Shown: one piece after another, positions 35,455 to 43,102 of the stretch
Layout of the letters: each line of letters starts with the position of its first letter
Position numbering within the stretch: position 1 is the first letter of the stretch
Assembly: GCF_023017165.1 (NCBI RefSeq)
Contig: NZ_JALKBW010000001.1
Location: 1,178,001-1,242,000, forward strand
Direction: 5' to 3'
DNA length: 64,000 nt
DNA from: Gordonia alkaliphila
Lineage (GTDB): Bacteria; Actinomycetota; Actinomycetes; Mycobacteriales; Mycobacteriaceae
The notes under the pieces: generated by a model
The model's input: only the letters and a program-made list of their open reading frames with translations
Databases searched by the model: none
What the model was told of the DNA's origin: nothing
Translations under genes and position numbers: made by a program

Positions 35455-35480
35455 GTAACTGCCTCTCCCACACTCATGTT

Positions 35481-35509
35481 CTGTACACCTAAATCCTGTA
35501 CACCTAAAT
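35481..35509. promoter_or_regulatory. Tandem 14-bp repeat upstream of pntA
   Basis: CTGTACACCTAAAT occurs at 35481-35494 and 35496-35509, 15 bp apart. It is much more AT-rich than the surroundings and lies just upstream of the pntA ribosome-binding site, so it may be a regulator site or overlap the promoter. Confidence 0.45.
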
Positions 35510-35668
35510 TTCAGTGACCTCCCAGACCGGGAACGCCACCAGCCCCTGACGCAGCTACCGGGAAGGGTTGGTCGTGCAGCTGCCGACTGGACACGTCAGG
35601 TCACGGGTCGCCTGGTGAGGCTTGGAACCCGCTGTTAAAAACGTGGCAAAAAGATAACATGCGCCACC

Positions 35669-35686
35669 CGCGGCCTCTTCGCCGCG
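35669..35686. terminator. Weak hairpin after the KstR-box flavoprotein gene
   Basis: CGCGGC and GCCGCG pair around a 6-nt loop 10 nt beyond the flavoprotein stop. Two T-rich tracts follow on the minus strand about 15-30 nt later. A short stem, so only a tentative terminator. Confidence 0.35.
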
Positions 35687-35695
35687 TTACCTAGG

Positions 35696-37165
35696 TCACT
35701 GAGCGGCAGCGTGCCGTCCTGCACGACGCCCGAAATAGGAACCTTCTCCGAGCTGGGTACCGCTGGCGTAGCCCTTGCTGTCTTGCGCGATGTTCGCGGC
35801 GCACGCACCGGCGGCATACAGACCGTCGATGACGGAGCCGTCCTCGCGACGCACCTGGCCGTCGACGGTGGTGGCCATGCCGCCCATGGTGAAGCCGGCG
35901 TACAGCGCCTTGCCCAGGGACATGTCGAACGCGGCCCATGGACCGGTGTCCTGCGGGGCGAGGAACTCGGCGGTCTTGTGGAAGTCCGGATCCTCGCCGC
36001 GCGCGGCATACTCGTTGTAGCGCGACATGGTGGCGTTCAGGACCTCGCGGTCGATGCCCAGACCGTCGGCCATCTCGTCGATGGTCTCCCAGCCGTCGAT
36101 GAACGGCGCGAGCGGGAAATCGGGCCGCTCCATGTGGGCCTCGTCGACGATCAGGAAGGCCTTGGCCCCCGGCTGATCCATCACGAAGCCGGACGTGCGC
36201 GAGTGATAGGAGTCTTCGGTGACGAAGCGCCTGCCCTCGGCGTTGACCACCAGTCCGGTCAGCAGGATCGACGGCGGGTACACCGGCGCGGTGATGAACG
36301 CCTCGCCCATGTGCTTGAGCTCGGCGCCGACGGACGCACCCATGCGGAGGCCCAGACCGTCGTCGTAGGTGCTGCCGAGGGTGAACGGCTTCTGCGCGAG
36401 CTGCGGCACGTACTCGGCCACCATGTCGGGGTTCATCACGAAGCCGCCCGCGGCGATCACCACGGACTTGGCGCGGATGTAGCCCTCGGCGCCGTCGGTG
36501 TTCTTCCAGTAGACGCCCACCACGCGCGACTGCCCGTCCGGACCTTCTTCGACGACGAGGCGACGCCCGCCGGTCTCGTAGCGGATCTCGACGTTCTCGT
36601 CGGCCAGGCGCTCCACGAGCAGCCCGATCACCATGCCCGCGCCGCCGGTGTCGCCGGGCACGGGCACCTTGTGTCCGCGCGGTGCAGGCACGGCCTTCTC
36701 GTAGTACGGCCACACCTTCTCATTGCCGGTGAACATCAGACCCTGGGTCTGCGGCTGGATCACGGCCTTGTTGGGGAAGAAGGTGCGCTCGAACTCGAAG
36801 CCGAGGGCCTCGAGCCAGTTGAAGTGCTCGACGCTGTCCTCGCAGTACGCGGTGATCTTCTCCGGCTCCGGATCCGGCGAGACCGCAGTCAGGTACTTGG
36901 CCATCTCCTCGGGGCTGTCGGTGTGGCCAGTGGCCTCCTGCACCGCGGTGCCGCCGCCGAGATAGAAGTGTCCGCCGGCCATGCAGCTGGTGGCGCCGGC
37001 CGCCGCCGAACGCTCCAGTACCAACACCGACGCGCCGGCGCGGGCGGCCTCGAGTGCCGCACAGCACCCGCCCATGCCCGCGCCGAGCACCAGGACGTCG
37101 ACGCTTTCGCCGAACTCCGGGACGTCGTCGATGTTGATGTTCTCGGGAAGGTCCAATCCGCTCAT
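35696..37165 (-). CDS. FAD-binding flavoprotein, 3-ketosteroid dehydrogenase/fumarate reductase-like
   Basis: A 489-aa member of the succinate dehydrogenase/fumarate reductase flavoprotein-like family that includes KstD: DVLVLGAGMGGCCAALEAARAG for FAD, GHFYLGGGTAVQEATG, VVIAAGGFVMNPDM, and the C-terminal GGMATTVDGQV and GLYAAGACAANI segments. Family members dehydrogenate steroid A-rings or reduce enoates. A perfect KstR-type operator (TAGAACATGTTCTA) lies 11-24 nt before the start, tying it to the KstR cholesterol/steroid regulon (known in mycobacteria and rhodococci). Whether it is a true 3-ketosteroid Delta1- or Delta4-dehydrogenase cannot be told from sequence alone. Confidence 0.87.
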   Translation of the reverse strand: MSGLDLPENINIDDVPEFGESVDVLVLGAGMGGCCAALEAARAGASVLVLERSAAAGATSCMAGGHFYLGGGTAVQEATGHTDSPEEMAKYLTAVSPDPEPEKITAYCEDSVEHFNWLEALGFEFERTFFPNKAVIQPQTQGLMFTGNEKVWPYYEKAVPAPRGHKVPVPGDTGGAGMVIGLLVERLADENVEIRYETGGRRLVVEEGPDGQSRVVGVYWKNTDGAEGYIRAKSVVIAAGGFVMNPDMVAEYVPQLAQKPFTLGSTYDDGLGLRMGASVGAELKHMGEAFITAPVYPPSILLTGLVVNAEGRRFVTEDSYHSRTSGFVMDQPGAKAFLIVDEAHMERPDFPLAPFIDGWETIDEMADGLGIDREVLNATMSRYNEYAARGEDPDFHKTAEFLAPQDTGPWAAFDMSLGKALYAGFTMGGMATTVDGQVRREDGSVIDGLYAAGACAANIAQDSKGYASGTQLGEGSYFGRRAGRHAAAQ

Positions 37166-37175
37166 GCGCCCAGAC

Positions 37176-37189
37176 TAGAACATGTTCTA
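37176..37189. promoter_or_regulatory. KstR-type operator
   Basis: TAGAACATGTTCTA fits the published KstR consensus TNNAACNNGTTNNA perfectly and is part of a fully symmetric 16-bp palindrome (37175-37190). It lies just upstream of the flavoprotein start, so it should overlap its promoter or transcription start. Confidence 0.75.
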
Positions 37190-37196
37190 GCGGGAC

Positions 37197-37210
37197 GAGA
37201 ACCTGTTCTA
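37197..37210. promoter_or_regulatory. Second, imperfect KstR-like palindrome
   Basis: GAGAACCTGTTCTA keeps the AAC-NN-GTT core but deviates from the consensus at the first base. It is spaced 21 bp (two helical turns) from the perfect box and overlaps the stop codon of the copper ATPase gene. Confidence 0.45.
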
Positions 37211-39502
37211 CCGAGCCACCGGACGGAAGCCCCGAAGGCGCAGGCTGTTGGCGACGACGAACACCGACGACAGCGCCATCGCGGCGCCCGCCATCATCGG
37301 ATTGAGCAGCCCGGCCGCCGCGAGCGGGATGGCCGCGACGTTGTAGGCGAACGCCCAGAACAGGTTGGCCTTGATGGTGCGGAGCGTCCGGCGGGAGAGT
37401 GCGATGGCGTCGGCCACCGACCACAGGTCACCGCGCACCAGCGTCAGATCGCTGGCCTCGATGGCCACATCGGTACCGGTACCCATCGCGAGCCCCAGGT
37501 CCGCGCCGGCTAACGCCGCCGCGTCGTTCACGCCGTCGCCGACCATCGCCACCACGTGGCCTTCGGCCTGCTTGGCCGCGATCGCCGCGATCTTCCCGTC
37601 CGGAGTCACGTCCGCGATCACCTGATCGATACCGACCTGCCGGGCGATGTGCTCGGCGGCGCCGCGGTTGTCGCCGGTCAGCAGCACCGGCGTCAGCCCC
37701 ATCTTCTTCAGTTGGGCGATGGCGGCCGCCGACGTCGGCTTCACCTCGTCGGCGACGACCACCACGCCGAGGACCGACTCGTCGTCGTGCTGTCCCCGGG
37801 TGACGATCACCGGGGTGCCGCCCTCGGCCTGCGCCGCGGCGATCTGCCCGGACAGCGCCTCGGGCAGCGCCACGGAGACGTCGCGCGGACCGCGGACCGC
37901 GACCGACGCGCCGTCGATCACGGCGATCACACCGGCGCCGGCCAGGTTGGTGAAGTCCGCCGCGCTCGGCACGGTCAGACCGCGCTCGGTCGCGTGCGTG
38001 ACGATGGCCCGCCCGATCGGGTGCTCCGATCCGGCTTCCACCGCGGCGGCCAGCGCCAGCAGCTCGTCGGCGCTCACGCCGTCGGCGGGGTGCACGTCCC
38101 GCACGGCCATCACACCGGTGGTGACGGTGCCGGTCTTGTCCAGGAAGATGGTGTCCACCTGGCGGGTGGACTCGAGGACCTCCGGCCCCTTGAGCAGGAT
38201 GCCGAGCTTGGCGCCGCGGCCGGTGCCGACCATCAGCGCGGTCGGGGTCGCCAGACCCAGCGCGCAGGGGCAGGCGATCACCAGGACCGCGACCGCGGCG
38301 GTGAACGCGAGCACGGTGCCGCCGCCCACGCCGAGCCAGAAGCCGAGGACTCCGACGGCGATCGCGATGACGATCGGCACGAAGACGCCGGACACCCGGT
38401 CGGCCAGACGCTGCACCGGCGCCTTGCCGGTCTGCGCGTCGGCGACGAGCTTGGAGATCTGGGCCAGCGCCGTGTCCGCGCCGACCGCACTGGCGGTGAC
38501 CACCAGGCGACCGTCGGCGTTGACGGTGCCGCCGATCACCGTGTCGCCGGCCTGCACCTGAACCGGCCCGGATTCACCGGTGATGATCGCCTGATCCACC
38601 GCGGAGGCGCCGTCGACGATCACGCCGTCGGTGGCGATCTTCTCGCCCGGGCGGACCACGAACTGCTGGCCCACCGCGAGTTCGGTGATCGGGATGGTCT
38701 TCTCCCGGCCGTCGACCAGCACGGTCACGTCCTTGGCGCCGACCTCGGCGAGCGCGCGCAGGGCGTCGCCGGCCTGCAGCTTGGACCGCTTCTCGAAGTA
38801 GCGGCCGGCCAGCAGGAAGGTGGTGACGCCCGCGGCGGCCTCCAGATAGATGTGCGACGCTCCGTCGCCGCGCGAGGCGAGGAAGGTGAAGCCGTGCCGG
38901 AGGCCCGGCGTGCCCGCGGTGCCCCAGAAGAGCGCGTAGAGCGACCAGCCGAAGGCCGCCGTGACGCCCACCGACACCAGGGTGTCCATGGTCGCGGCGC
39001 CGTGGCGGAGATTGATCCAGGCAGCCTTGTGGAACGGCCACGCGCCCCAGACCACGACCGGCGCGGCCAGGGTCAGCGAGAACCACTGCCAGTTGGTGAA
39101 CTGCCAGGCCGGGATCATCGCGACCGCGATGACCGGGATGGTCAGCACGGCGGAGATCAGCAGGCGCTGACGGAGTTCGGCCACCTCGCGCTGCGCGCGG
39201 GTCTGCGGCCCGTCGCCGCTGCCGTCGTCGACGGTCGGGGCGGCCGACGGCTCGGGCACCGGCGCCGCGTCGTATCCGGCGGACTGGACGGTGCCGACCA
39301 GGTCGTCGAGCGTCACCGAGTCGGGGAACTCGACGTGCGCCTGTTCGGTCGCGTAGTTCACCACGGCGCTGACGCCGGGCAGCTTGTTCAGTTTGCGCTC
39401 GATGCGGTTGGCGCACGAGGCGCAGGTCATGCCGGTGAGCTCGAGGTCGATCTCGCGCGCGGTGGTGCCGCTGGTGAGCGCGGCGATATCAGTGGCCGTC
39501 AT
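37208..39502 (-). CDS. copA: Copper-exporting P1B-type ATPase
   Basis: A 764-aa heavy-metal P-type ATPase. An N-terminal HMA domain carries GMTCASC (C27, C30). The membrane metal site CPC is at 411-413, the phosphorylated DKTGT at D455, plus the TGES actuator loop (TGESG near 309) and a C-terminal MVGDGVNDAAAL hinge. The CPC motif and CsoR-containing operon indicate Cu(I) export to the periplasm. The gene overlaps the upstream small His-tailed protein by 14 nt and is the last gene of the csoR-copZ operon. Its stop lies inside the second KstR-like palindrome. Confidence 0.95.
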   Translation of the reverse strand: MTATDIAALTSGTTAREIDLELTGMTCASCANRIERKLNKLPGVSAVVNYATEQAHVEFPDSVTLDDLVGTVQSAGYDAAPVPEPSAAPTVDDGSGDGPQTRAQREVAELRQRLLISAVLTIPVIAVAMIPAWQFTNWQWFSLTLAAPVVVWGAWPFHKAAWINLRHGAATMDTLVSVGVTAAFGWSLYALFWGTAGTPGLRHGFTFLASRGDGASHIYLEAAAGVTTFLLAGRYFEKRSKLQAGDALRALAEVGAKDVTVLVDGREKTIPITELAVGQQFVVRPGEKIATDGVIVDGASAVDQAIITGESGPVQVQAGDTVIGGTVNADGRLVVTASAVGADTALAQISKLVADAQTGKAPVQRLADRVSGVFVPIVIAIAVGVLGFWLGVGGGTVLAFTAAVAVLVIACPCALGLATPTALMVGTGRGAKLGILLKGPEVLESTRQVDTIFLDKTGTVTTGVMAVRDVHPADGVSADELLALAAAVEAGSEHPIGRAIVTHATERGLTVPSAADFTNLAGAGVIAVIDGASVAVRGPRDVSVALPEALSGQIAAAQAEGGTPVIVTRGQHDDESVLGVVVVADEVKPTSAAAIAQLKKMGLTPVLLTGDNRGAAEHIARQVGIDQVIADVTPDGKIAAIAAKQAEGHVVAMVGDGVNDAAALAGADLGLAMGTGTDVAIEASDLTLVRGDLWSVADAIALSRRTLRTIKANLFWAFAYNVAAIPLAAAGLLNPMMAGAAMALSSVFVVANSLRLRGFRPVAR

Positions 39503-39689
39503 GAGGCACTTCCGTCGTTACGTGTTGCTGAGGAGAACCCTGTTGAGGAGATTCCTGCTGGTGCGTGGAGTGCGAGGGCGCGGTGTCGACGTCCCACGGA
39601 CCGACTGCGACGCCGACGCCGAAGGCGATGCCGAAGACGGCGAGCAGTCCGGCCACGAAGGCGCCGATCCGCGCCACCGGCGAGGTCAT
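39489..39689 (-). CDS. Small membrane protein with His-rich tail in the copper operon
   Basis: A 66-aa protein. One membrane helix (IGAFVAGLLAVFGIAFGVGVAVG) is followed by a polar tail rich in His and Gln (SHSTHQQ, QQHVTTEVPHDGH). No Cys. It overlaps both copZ (4 nt, ATGA) and copA (14 nt), which makes it a real, coupled gene. Small single-helix proteins with a conserved GPWDVDTAPSH-like stretch recur in actinobacterial copper operons; the His tail may pass copper at the outer face of the membrane. Function is inference. Confidence 0.82.
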   Translation of the reverse strand: MTSPVARIGAFVAGLLAVFGIAFGVGVAVGPWDVDTAPSHSTHQQESPQQGSPQQHVTTEVPHDGH

Positions 39690-39889
39690 GCGAGTTGGTA
39701 ACCGGCTTCGACGACGGCCGCGGTGACCGCTGCGTCGTCGAGGTCGGCGTCGCTGGTGATCTGCACGCGACCGGACTCCACATCCACCTGCACGCCGGTG
39801 ACGCCGGCGAGTTCTTCGATCTCCTCGCGCACGGACATCGCGCAGTGGTTGCAGGTCATGCCGGTGACGGTGATGTTCTTGACGCTCAT
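39686..39889 (-). CDS. copZ: Copper chaperone, heavy-metal-associated domain protein
   Basis: A 67-aa single HMA domain: ITVTGMTCNHCAMSVREEI with the MTCNHC metal-binding loop (C13 and C16), beta-alpha-beta-beta-alpha-beta length typical for CopZ/Atx1. It should bind Cu(I) in the cytoplasm and pass it to CopA. Start ATG 39889 was chosen because the domain begins there; the open frame upstream overlaps csoR in an Arg-rich shadow. It is 59 nt downstream of csoR and coupled to the next gene by ATGA overlap. Confidence 0.93.
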   Translation of the reverse strand: MSVKNITVTGMTCNHCAMSVREEIEELAGVTGVQVDVESGRVQITSDADLDDAAVTAAVVEAGYQLA

Positions 39890-39948
39890 GGTGATTCCTC
39901 TTCTCCGTGCTGTTCTCTTCGACTTCGTGTGCCGCCCGCGGGGAGCGG

Positions 39949-40239
39949 TCAGCTCTTGACCAGGCGGGTGATGGCCTTCATGGCCTCGTCGATCTTGGCG
40001 GCCGCGGCGTCGTCGCTCTCGCGGGCGGCGTCGACCACGCAGTGCCCCATGTGGTCGCGCAGCAGTTCCAGACTCACCGACTCCAGGGCCCGCTTCATCG
40101 CGGTGACCTGCGTGAGGATGTCGATGCAGTAGACCTCGTCGTCCACCATGCGCTGCAGGCCGCGGGCCTGACCCTCGATCAGCTTGAGCCGTCGAACGTA
40201 GGCCGCCTTGTCGGCGATGTACCCGTGACCGTCGCTCAT
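39949..40239 (-). CDS. csoR: Copper-sensing repressor CsoR
   Basis: A 96-aa all-helical DUF156/CsoR-family regulator. The Cu(I) ligand set Cys-His-Cys is visible: VYCIDILTQ and, in the next helix, RDHMGHCVV (H then C four residues later). It starts at ATG 40239 preceded by AAGGAGG, one of the strongest ribosome-binding sites in the window. The gene heads an operon with copZ, the His-tailed protein and copA. The upstream palindrome abutting a TTGACA box is the probable autoregulatory operator, relieved when Cu(I) binds. Confidence 0.95.
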   Translation of the reverse strand: MSDGHGYIADKAAYVRRLKLIEGQARGLQRMVDDEVYCIDILTQVTAMKRALESVSLELLRDHMGHCVVDAARESDDAAAAKIDEAMKAITRLVKS

Positions 40240-40268
40240 CTGCGACCTCCTTGCCTCTACCCCCTAGC

Positions 40269-40297
40269 AGTATGCGACTACCGATCCCCGGTGTCAA
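40269..40297 (-). promoter_or_regulatory. Promoter of the csoR-copA operon
   Basis: On the minus strand: -35 TTGACA (40292-40297), a 17-nt spacer and -10 CATACT (40269-40274), followed by a ~30-nt leader with AAGGAGG. This is the best sigma70-type promoter in the window. Confidence 0.7.
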
Positions 40298-40315
40298 CCC
40301 CTACCCAGTAGGGGT
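40297..40315. promoter_or_regulatory. Candidate CsoR operator
   Basis: ACCCCTACCCAGTAGGGGT is an inverted repeat with 7-bp G/C-tract arms and a 5-bp centre, the type bound by CsoR. It touches the -35 box, so bound repressor would block RNA polymerase. Confidence 0.65.
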
Positions 40316-40445
40316 ATTAGTCCGACGTTGAGGCGGCCCTCCGCAACAACGGCGGCAGCCGGGAACAGGGGCGGCAACCCCGGGTGCCGCCTCTACGCAC
40401 GAGTGACGCCTTTTGGGGCGGGTCGCCGCCCAATGGGGCCGGCTG

Positions 40446-41372
40446 TCAGCGGGGGTCGAGGCTCTCGGCCAGCTTGGACAGCGCCTGCGCCATCTCGCGC
40501 AGGGCCTCGCTGACCTGCTGTCGTACCAGGCCTTCGCCCTCCGGCAGCGCCGCCGCGGCGACGGCGGCCTCGGCGGTCGCCGCCTCCAAGTCCGAGAGCG
40601 AGCCCTCGATCGTCGTCGTGGTGGCGGAGTGCCGAGTCCGACCGGCCGCCGGAACGGCGCTGACCGGCGCGATCACCGTGCGAGCAGTGCCGTCGGGTTG
40701 GATCACCTCGATCAGCGAGGTCCGGGTCAGGTCGTTGTACTCGTTGATCGTGATCATCGAGACCCGCTCCGCAGGCCGCTCGGCGACCGGCTCCGCCGCC
40801 GGTGCCACCGGATCAGCGACGGGCTCGACCTTTTCGGCGGCCGGCTCGACCGGCTCCGCAACAGGTTTCGGCGGAACGACAGCAGGCTTGACCGGCTCAA
40901 CCGGGGGCCGAGGCGCCGCAGCGGTCGGCGGCACCGGCGCGGGCGCCGGAGGTTCGACGACGGGGCGCGGCTTCGGCGCCGCGGGCACGCTCGGCGCGGC
41001 CTTGGGCTTGGGCTTCTTCGACTGTTTGGCCATCTCCGCCCCCTGGTGGATCGGTCGAGCAGGCGCCGAACGCGGCGCGGGGAAAACGTGGGCACCGCCG
41101 TGGCCGTCGAACAGGCGACACGCCGCATTGTCGATGGATCGGCCTCGGCAGGCGTCGAGATCGCGCGCAGCGCGCGGCGTGCGCGCGAAATCGTCCCACA
41201 GCATCCACCGGCGACGGCCCGCCCCGCCGCGTCCGCCGTCGCTGGCGTGCGGTCCGCCGTGCCCCTTGGGGAGCTCGCACGCGAGCGGCCAGGCGGCGGC
41301 TTTATCGAGACGAAGTGCCGCCCTATCGGCGGGTGCAGTCACGATCGATGACCAGCAACGGTCTTGCGCCAT
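40446..41372 (-). CDS. Hypothetical protein with duplicated Cys/His motif and Ala/Pro-rich middle
   Basis: A 308-aa protein (start MAQDRCWSSI, GAGAAGG upstream). The first ~100 residues contain a pattern twice: C6...C32-x5-H38-x3-H42 and C75...C85-x5-H91-x3-H95, the second Cys in GHGGPH/GHGGAH contexts, which looks like a duplicated zinc-binding finger. Residues ~114-215 are Lys, then Pro/Ala/Val-rich (KQSKKPKPKAAP; PVEPVKPAVVPPKP). The last ~95 hold ITINEYNDLTRTSLIEVIQPDGTART and a helical end. I do not recognise a family. A second possible start is ATG 41033 (MAKQSKK), which would exclude the Cys/His part. Confidence 0.65.
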   Translation of the reverse strand: MAQDRCWSSIVTAPADRAALRLDKAAAWPLACELPKGHGGPHASDGGRGGAGRRRWMLWDDFARTPRAARDLDACRGRSIDNAACRLFDGHGGAHVFPAPRSAPARPIHQGAEMAKQSKKPKPKAAPSVPAAPKPRPVVEPPAPAPVPPTAAAPRPPVEPVKPAVVPPKPVAEPVEPAAEKVEPVADPVAPAAEPVAERPAERVSMITINEYNDLTRTSLIEVIQPDGTARTVIAPVSAVPAAGRTRHSATTTTIEGSLSDLEAATAEAAVAAAALPEGEGLVRQQVSEALREMAQALSKLAESLDPR

Positions 41373-41407
41373 CGACGGCCACCTTCTCTCGAGTACTCGC
41401 AAGTAGT

Positions 41408-43012
41408 CTACGAACCTGCACCTACATCACGCCAGGACCCCGCAAACGCCGAGTCAACCACCAATTCCCCCTCGCGGAGCAGGAACGTCCGAGACGACGA
41501 CGCGGCGGCCGGGTCCGGATGGTCGGCCCGGTAGTGACATCCGCGCGACTCCTCCCGCGCGGCGGCGGCCGCCACCACGGCCCGTGCGGTGAGCGTCAAG
41601 GCGGCGTCCTCGGTGCCCGCACGCGACTGCTGATCACGCCGCGGCGCCGCGTCCAGGAAGTCCGCGACCGCGGCCAGTCCGGAGGCATCGCGGAGCAGGG
41701 CCACCGCTCCGGACATCTTGTCCTGCAACGACTTCCGGTCGGCGGCGGGCAGCTCGTCGGCCACCTGCGTGGACGCCGCTTCGGCAGGTTCCGTGCGCCG
41801 GGACACCGCGACCTCGGCGGCCCGTCGCCCCATCACCAACCCCTCCAGGAGGCTGTTGGAGGCCAGCCGGTTGGCGCCGTGCAAACCGGTGCGCGCCACC
41901 TCGCCGGCCGCCAGCAGACCCGGTACGCGGGTGCGTCCGTACACGTCCGTCGCGACGCCGCCGCACAGGTAGTGCGCGCCGGGCACCACCGGCAGCAGCC
42001 CGTCGACCGGCGACACGCCCGCGGACGCCACGCCGGCCATCACCGTCGGGAAGCGACGCGCCAGATCGTCGATCGGCGTGGTGTCCAGGTACACGCACGG
42101 AGCGCCGGTGCGCGCCATCGCCGCGGTGACCGCCCGCGCCACGACGTCGCGGGGCGCCAGATCGCCCATCGGGTGCACGCCCGCGGTCACCGAGTTCCCC
42201 TCGGCGTCGACCAGCCGGCCGCCCTCACCGCGCAGCGCCTCGCTGACCAGCGTGCGCCGCCCCCGCGCCCCCGGCACGTAGAGCATCGTCGGGTGGAACT
42301 GGACGAACTCCAGGTCGGCGACCGCCGCGCCCGCCCGGAGCGCCAACGCGAGACCGTCGCCGGTGGCCCCGGCCGGGTTGGTGGTGGCCGCGTACAGATG
42401 CCCCACGCCGCCGGTCGCGAGCAGCACGGTCGGCGCCCACACCACGCCGTCCCCGTCGTCGGTGCGGTAGCGCACCCCGGCGGTCCGGCCCGACGCTCCG
42501 GTCAACACCTCCACCGCGCGGGCCTCGTCGAACACCTGCACCGGCGACTGCACCACGGCCGCGCCGAGCGCCGCCTGCACCTGCGCGCCGGTCGCGTCGC
42601 CGCCCGCGTGGATGATGCGGCGCACCGAGTGGCCGCCCTCGCGGGTCCGCAGGAATCGCCCGTCGGCGCCCGTGTCGAACTGCGCGCCCCACCCGATCAA
42701 CCGGCGGATCGACGCCCAGCCCGCGCCGACGATCTCGGCGGTCGGCGCCTGCTCGGTGAGCCCCGCCCCGGCCGCGAGCGTGTCGGCCACGTGCAGCTCC
42801 GGACTGTCCTCGTCGTTGTCGGGCAGCACCACCGCGATGCCGCCCTGGGCGTAGAAGGTCGAGGTCGACTGGTCGGCGTCCTCGGGACGCCAGTGCCGCC
42901 CCTTGTTCAGGACCACCACCTTTAGTCCCGATTCGGCGGCGGACAGCGCCGCGGTCAATCCGGCCACTCCTGCACCGACCACCACCAGGTCAGCCCGGGT
43001 TTCCTCGTTCAT
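41408..43012 (-). CDS. nadB: L-aspartate oxidase
   Basis: A 534-aa FAD flavoprotein of the NadB type: [86 protein letters not shown] and LHGANRLASNSLLEGLVMG (the last two quoted in part as landmarks). NadB oxidises L-aspartate to iminoaspartate, the first step of de novo NAD synthesis. nadA and nadC, usually adjacent in actinobacteria, are not in this window near it. It lies 36 nt downstream of nothing obvious and diverges from the UbiB-family gene. Confidence 0.93.
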   Translation of the reverse strand: MNEETRADLVVVGAGVAGLTAALSAAESGLKVVVLNKGRHWRPEDADQSTSTFYAQGGIAVVLPDNDEDSPELHVADTLAAGAGLTEQAPTAEIVGAGWASIRRLIGWGAQFDTGADGRFLRTREGGHSVRRIIHAGGDATGAQVQAALGAAVVQSPVQVFDEARAVEVLTGASGRTAGVRYRTDDGDGVVWAPTVLLATGGVGHLYAATTNPAGATGDGLALALRAGAAVADLEFVQFHPTMLYVPGARGRRTLVSEALRGEGGRLVDAEGNSVTAGVHPMGDLAPRDVVARAVTAAMARTGAPCVYLDTTPIDDLARRFPTVMAGVASAGVSPVDGLLPVVPGAHYLCGGVATDVYGRTRVPGLLAAGEVARTGLHGANRLASNSLLEGLVMGRRAAEVAVSRRTEPAEAASTQVADELPAADRKSLQDKMSGAVALLRDASGLAAVADFLDAAPRRDQQSRAGTEDAALTLTARAVVAAAAAREESRGCHYRADHPDPAAASSSRTFLLREGELVVDSAFAGSWRDVGAGS

Positions 43013-43088
43013 CGCGTCACCTGCCTTCCGCTGCTACACACCAGTTATCGACCCACAATCGAAAACTAGGGTTCAGCGTACCTGCGAC

Positions 43089-43102
43089 TAGACTCCGGAA
43101 CC
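43089..43102 (+). promoter_or_regulatory. Leaderless-type -10 box of the UbiB-family gene
   Basis: TAGACT at 43089-43094 is followed by 8 nt and the GTG start at 43103, with no Shine-Dalgarno between. One of a series of such starts in the window. Confidence 0.55.

Noticed and set aside
32371..35517. A >1000-codon open frame on the plus strand, antisense to pntAB
   Set aside because: His/Asp/Arg/Gly-rich nonsense composition, an antisense shadow of a well-conserved operon. Several similar frames (for example 55270-58509, 37556-40132, 86-1546) were dropped for the same reason.
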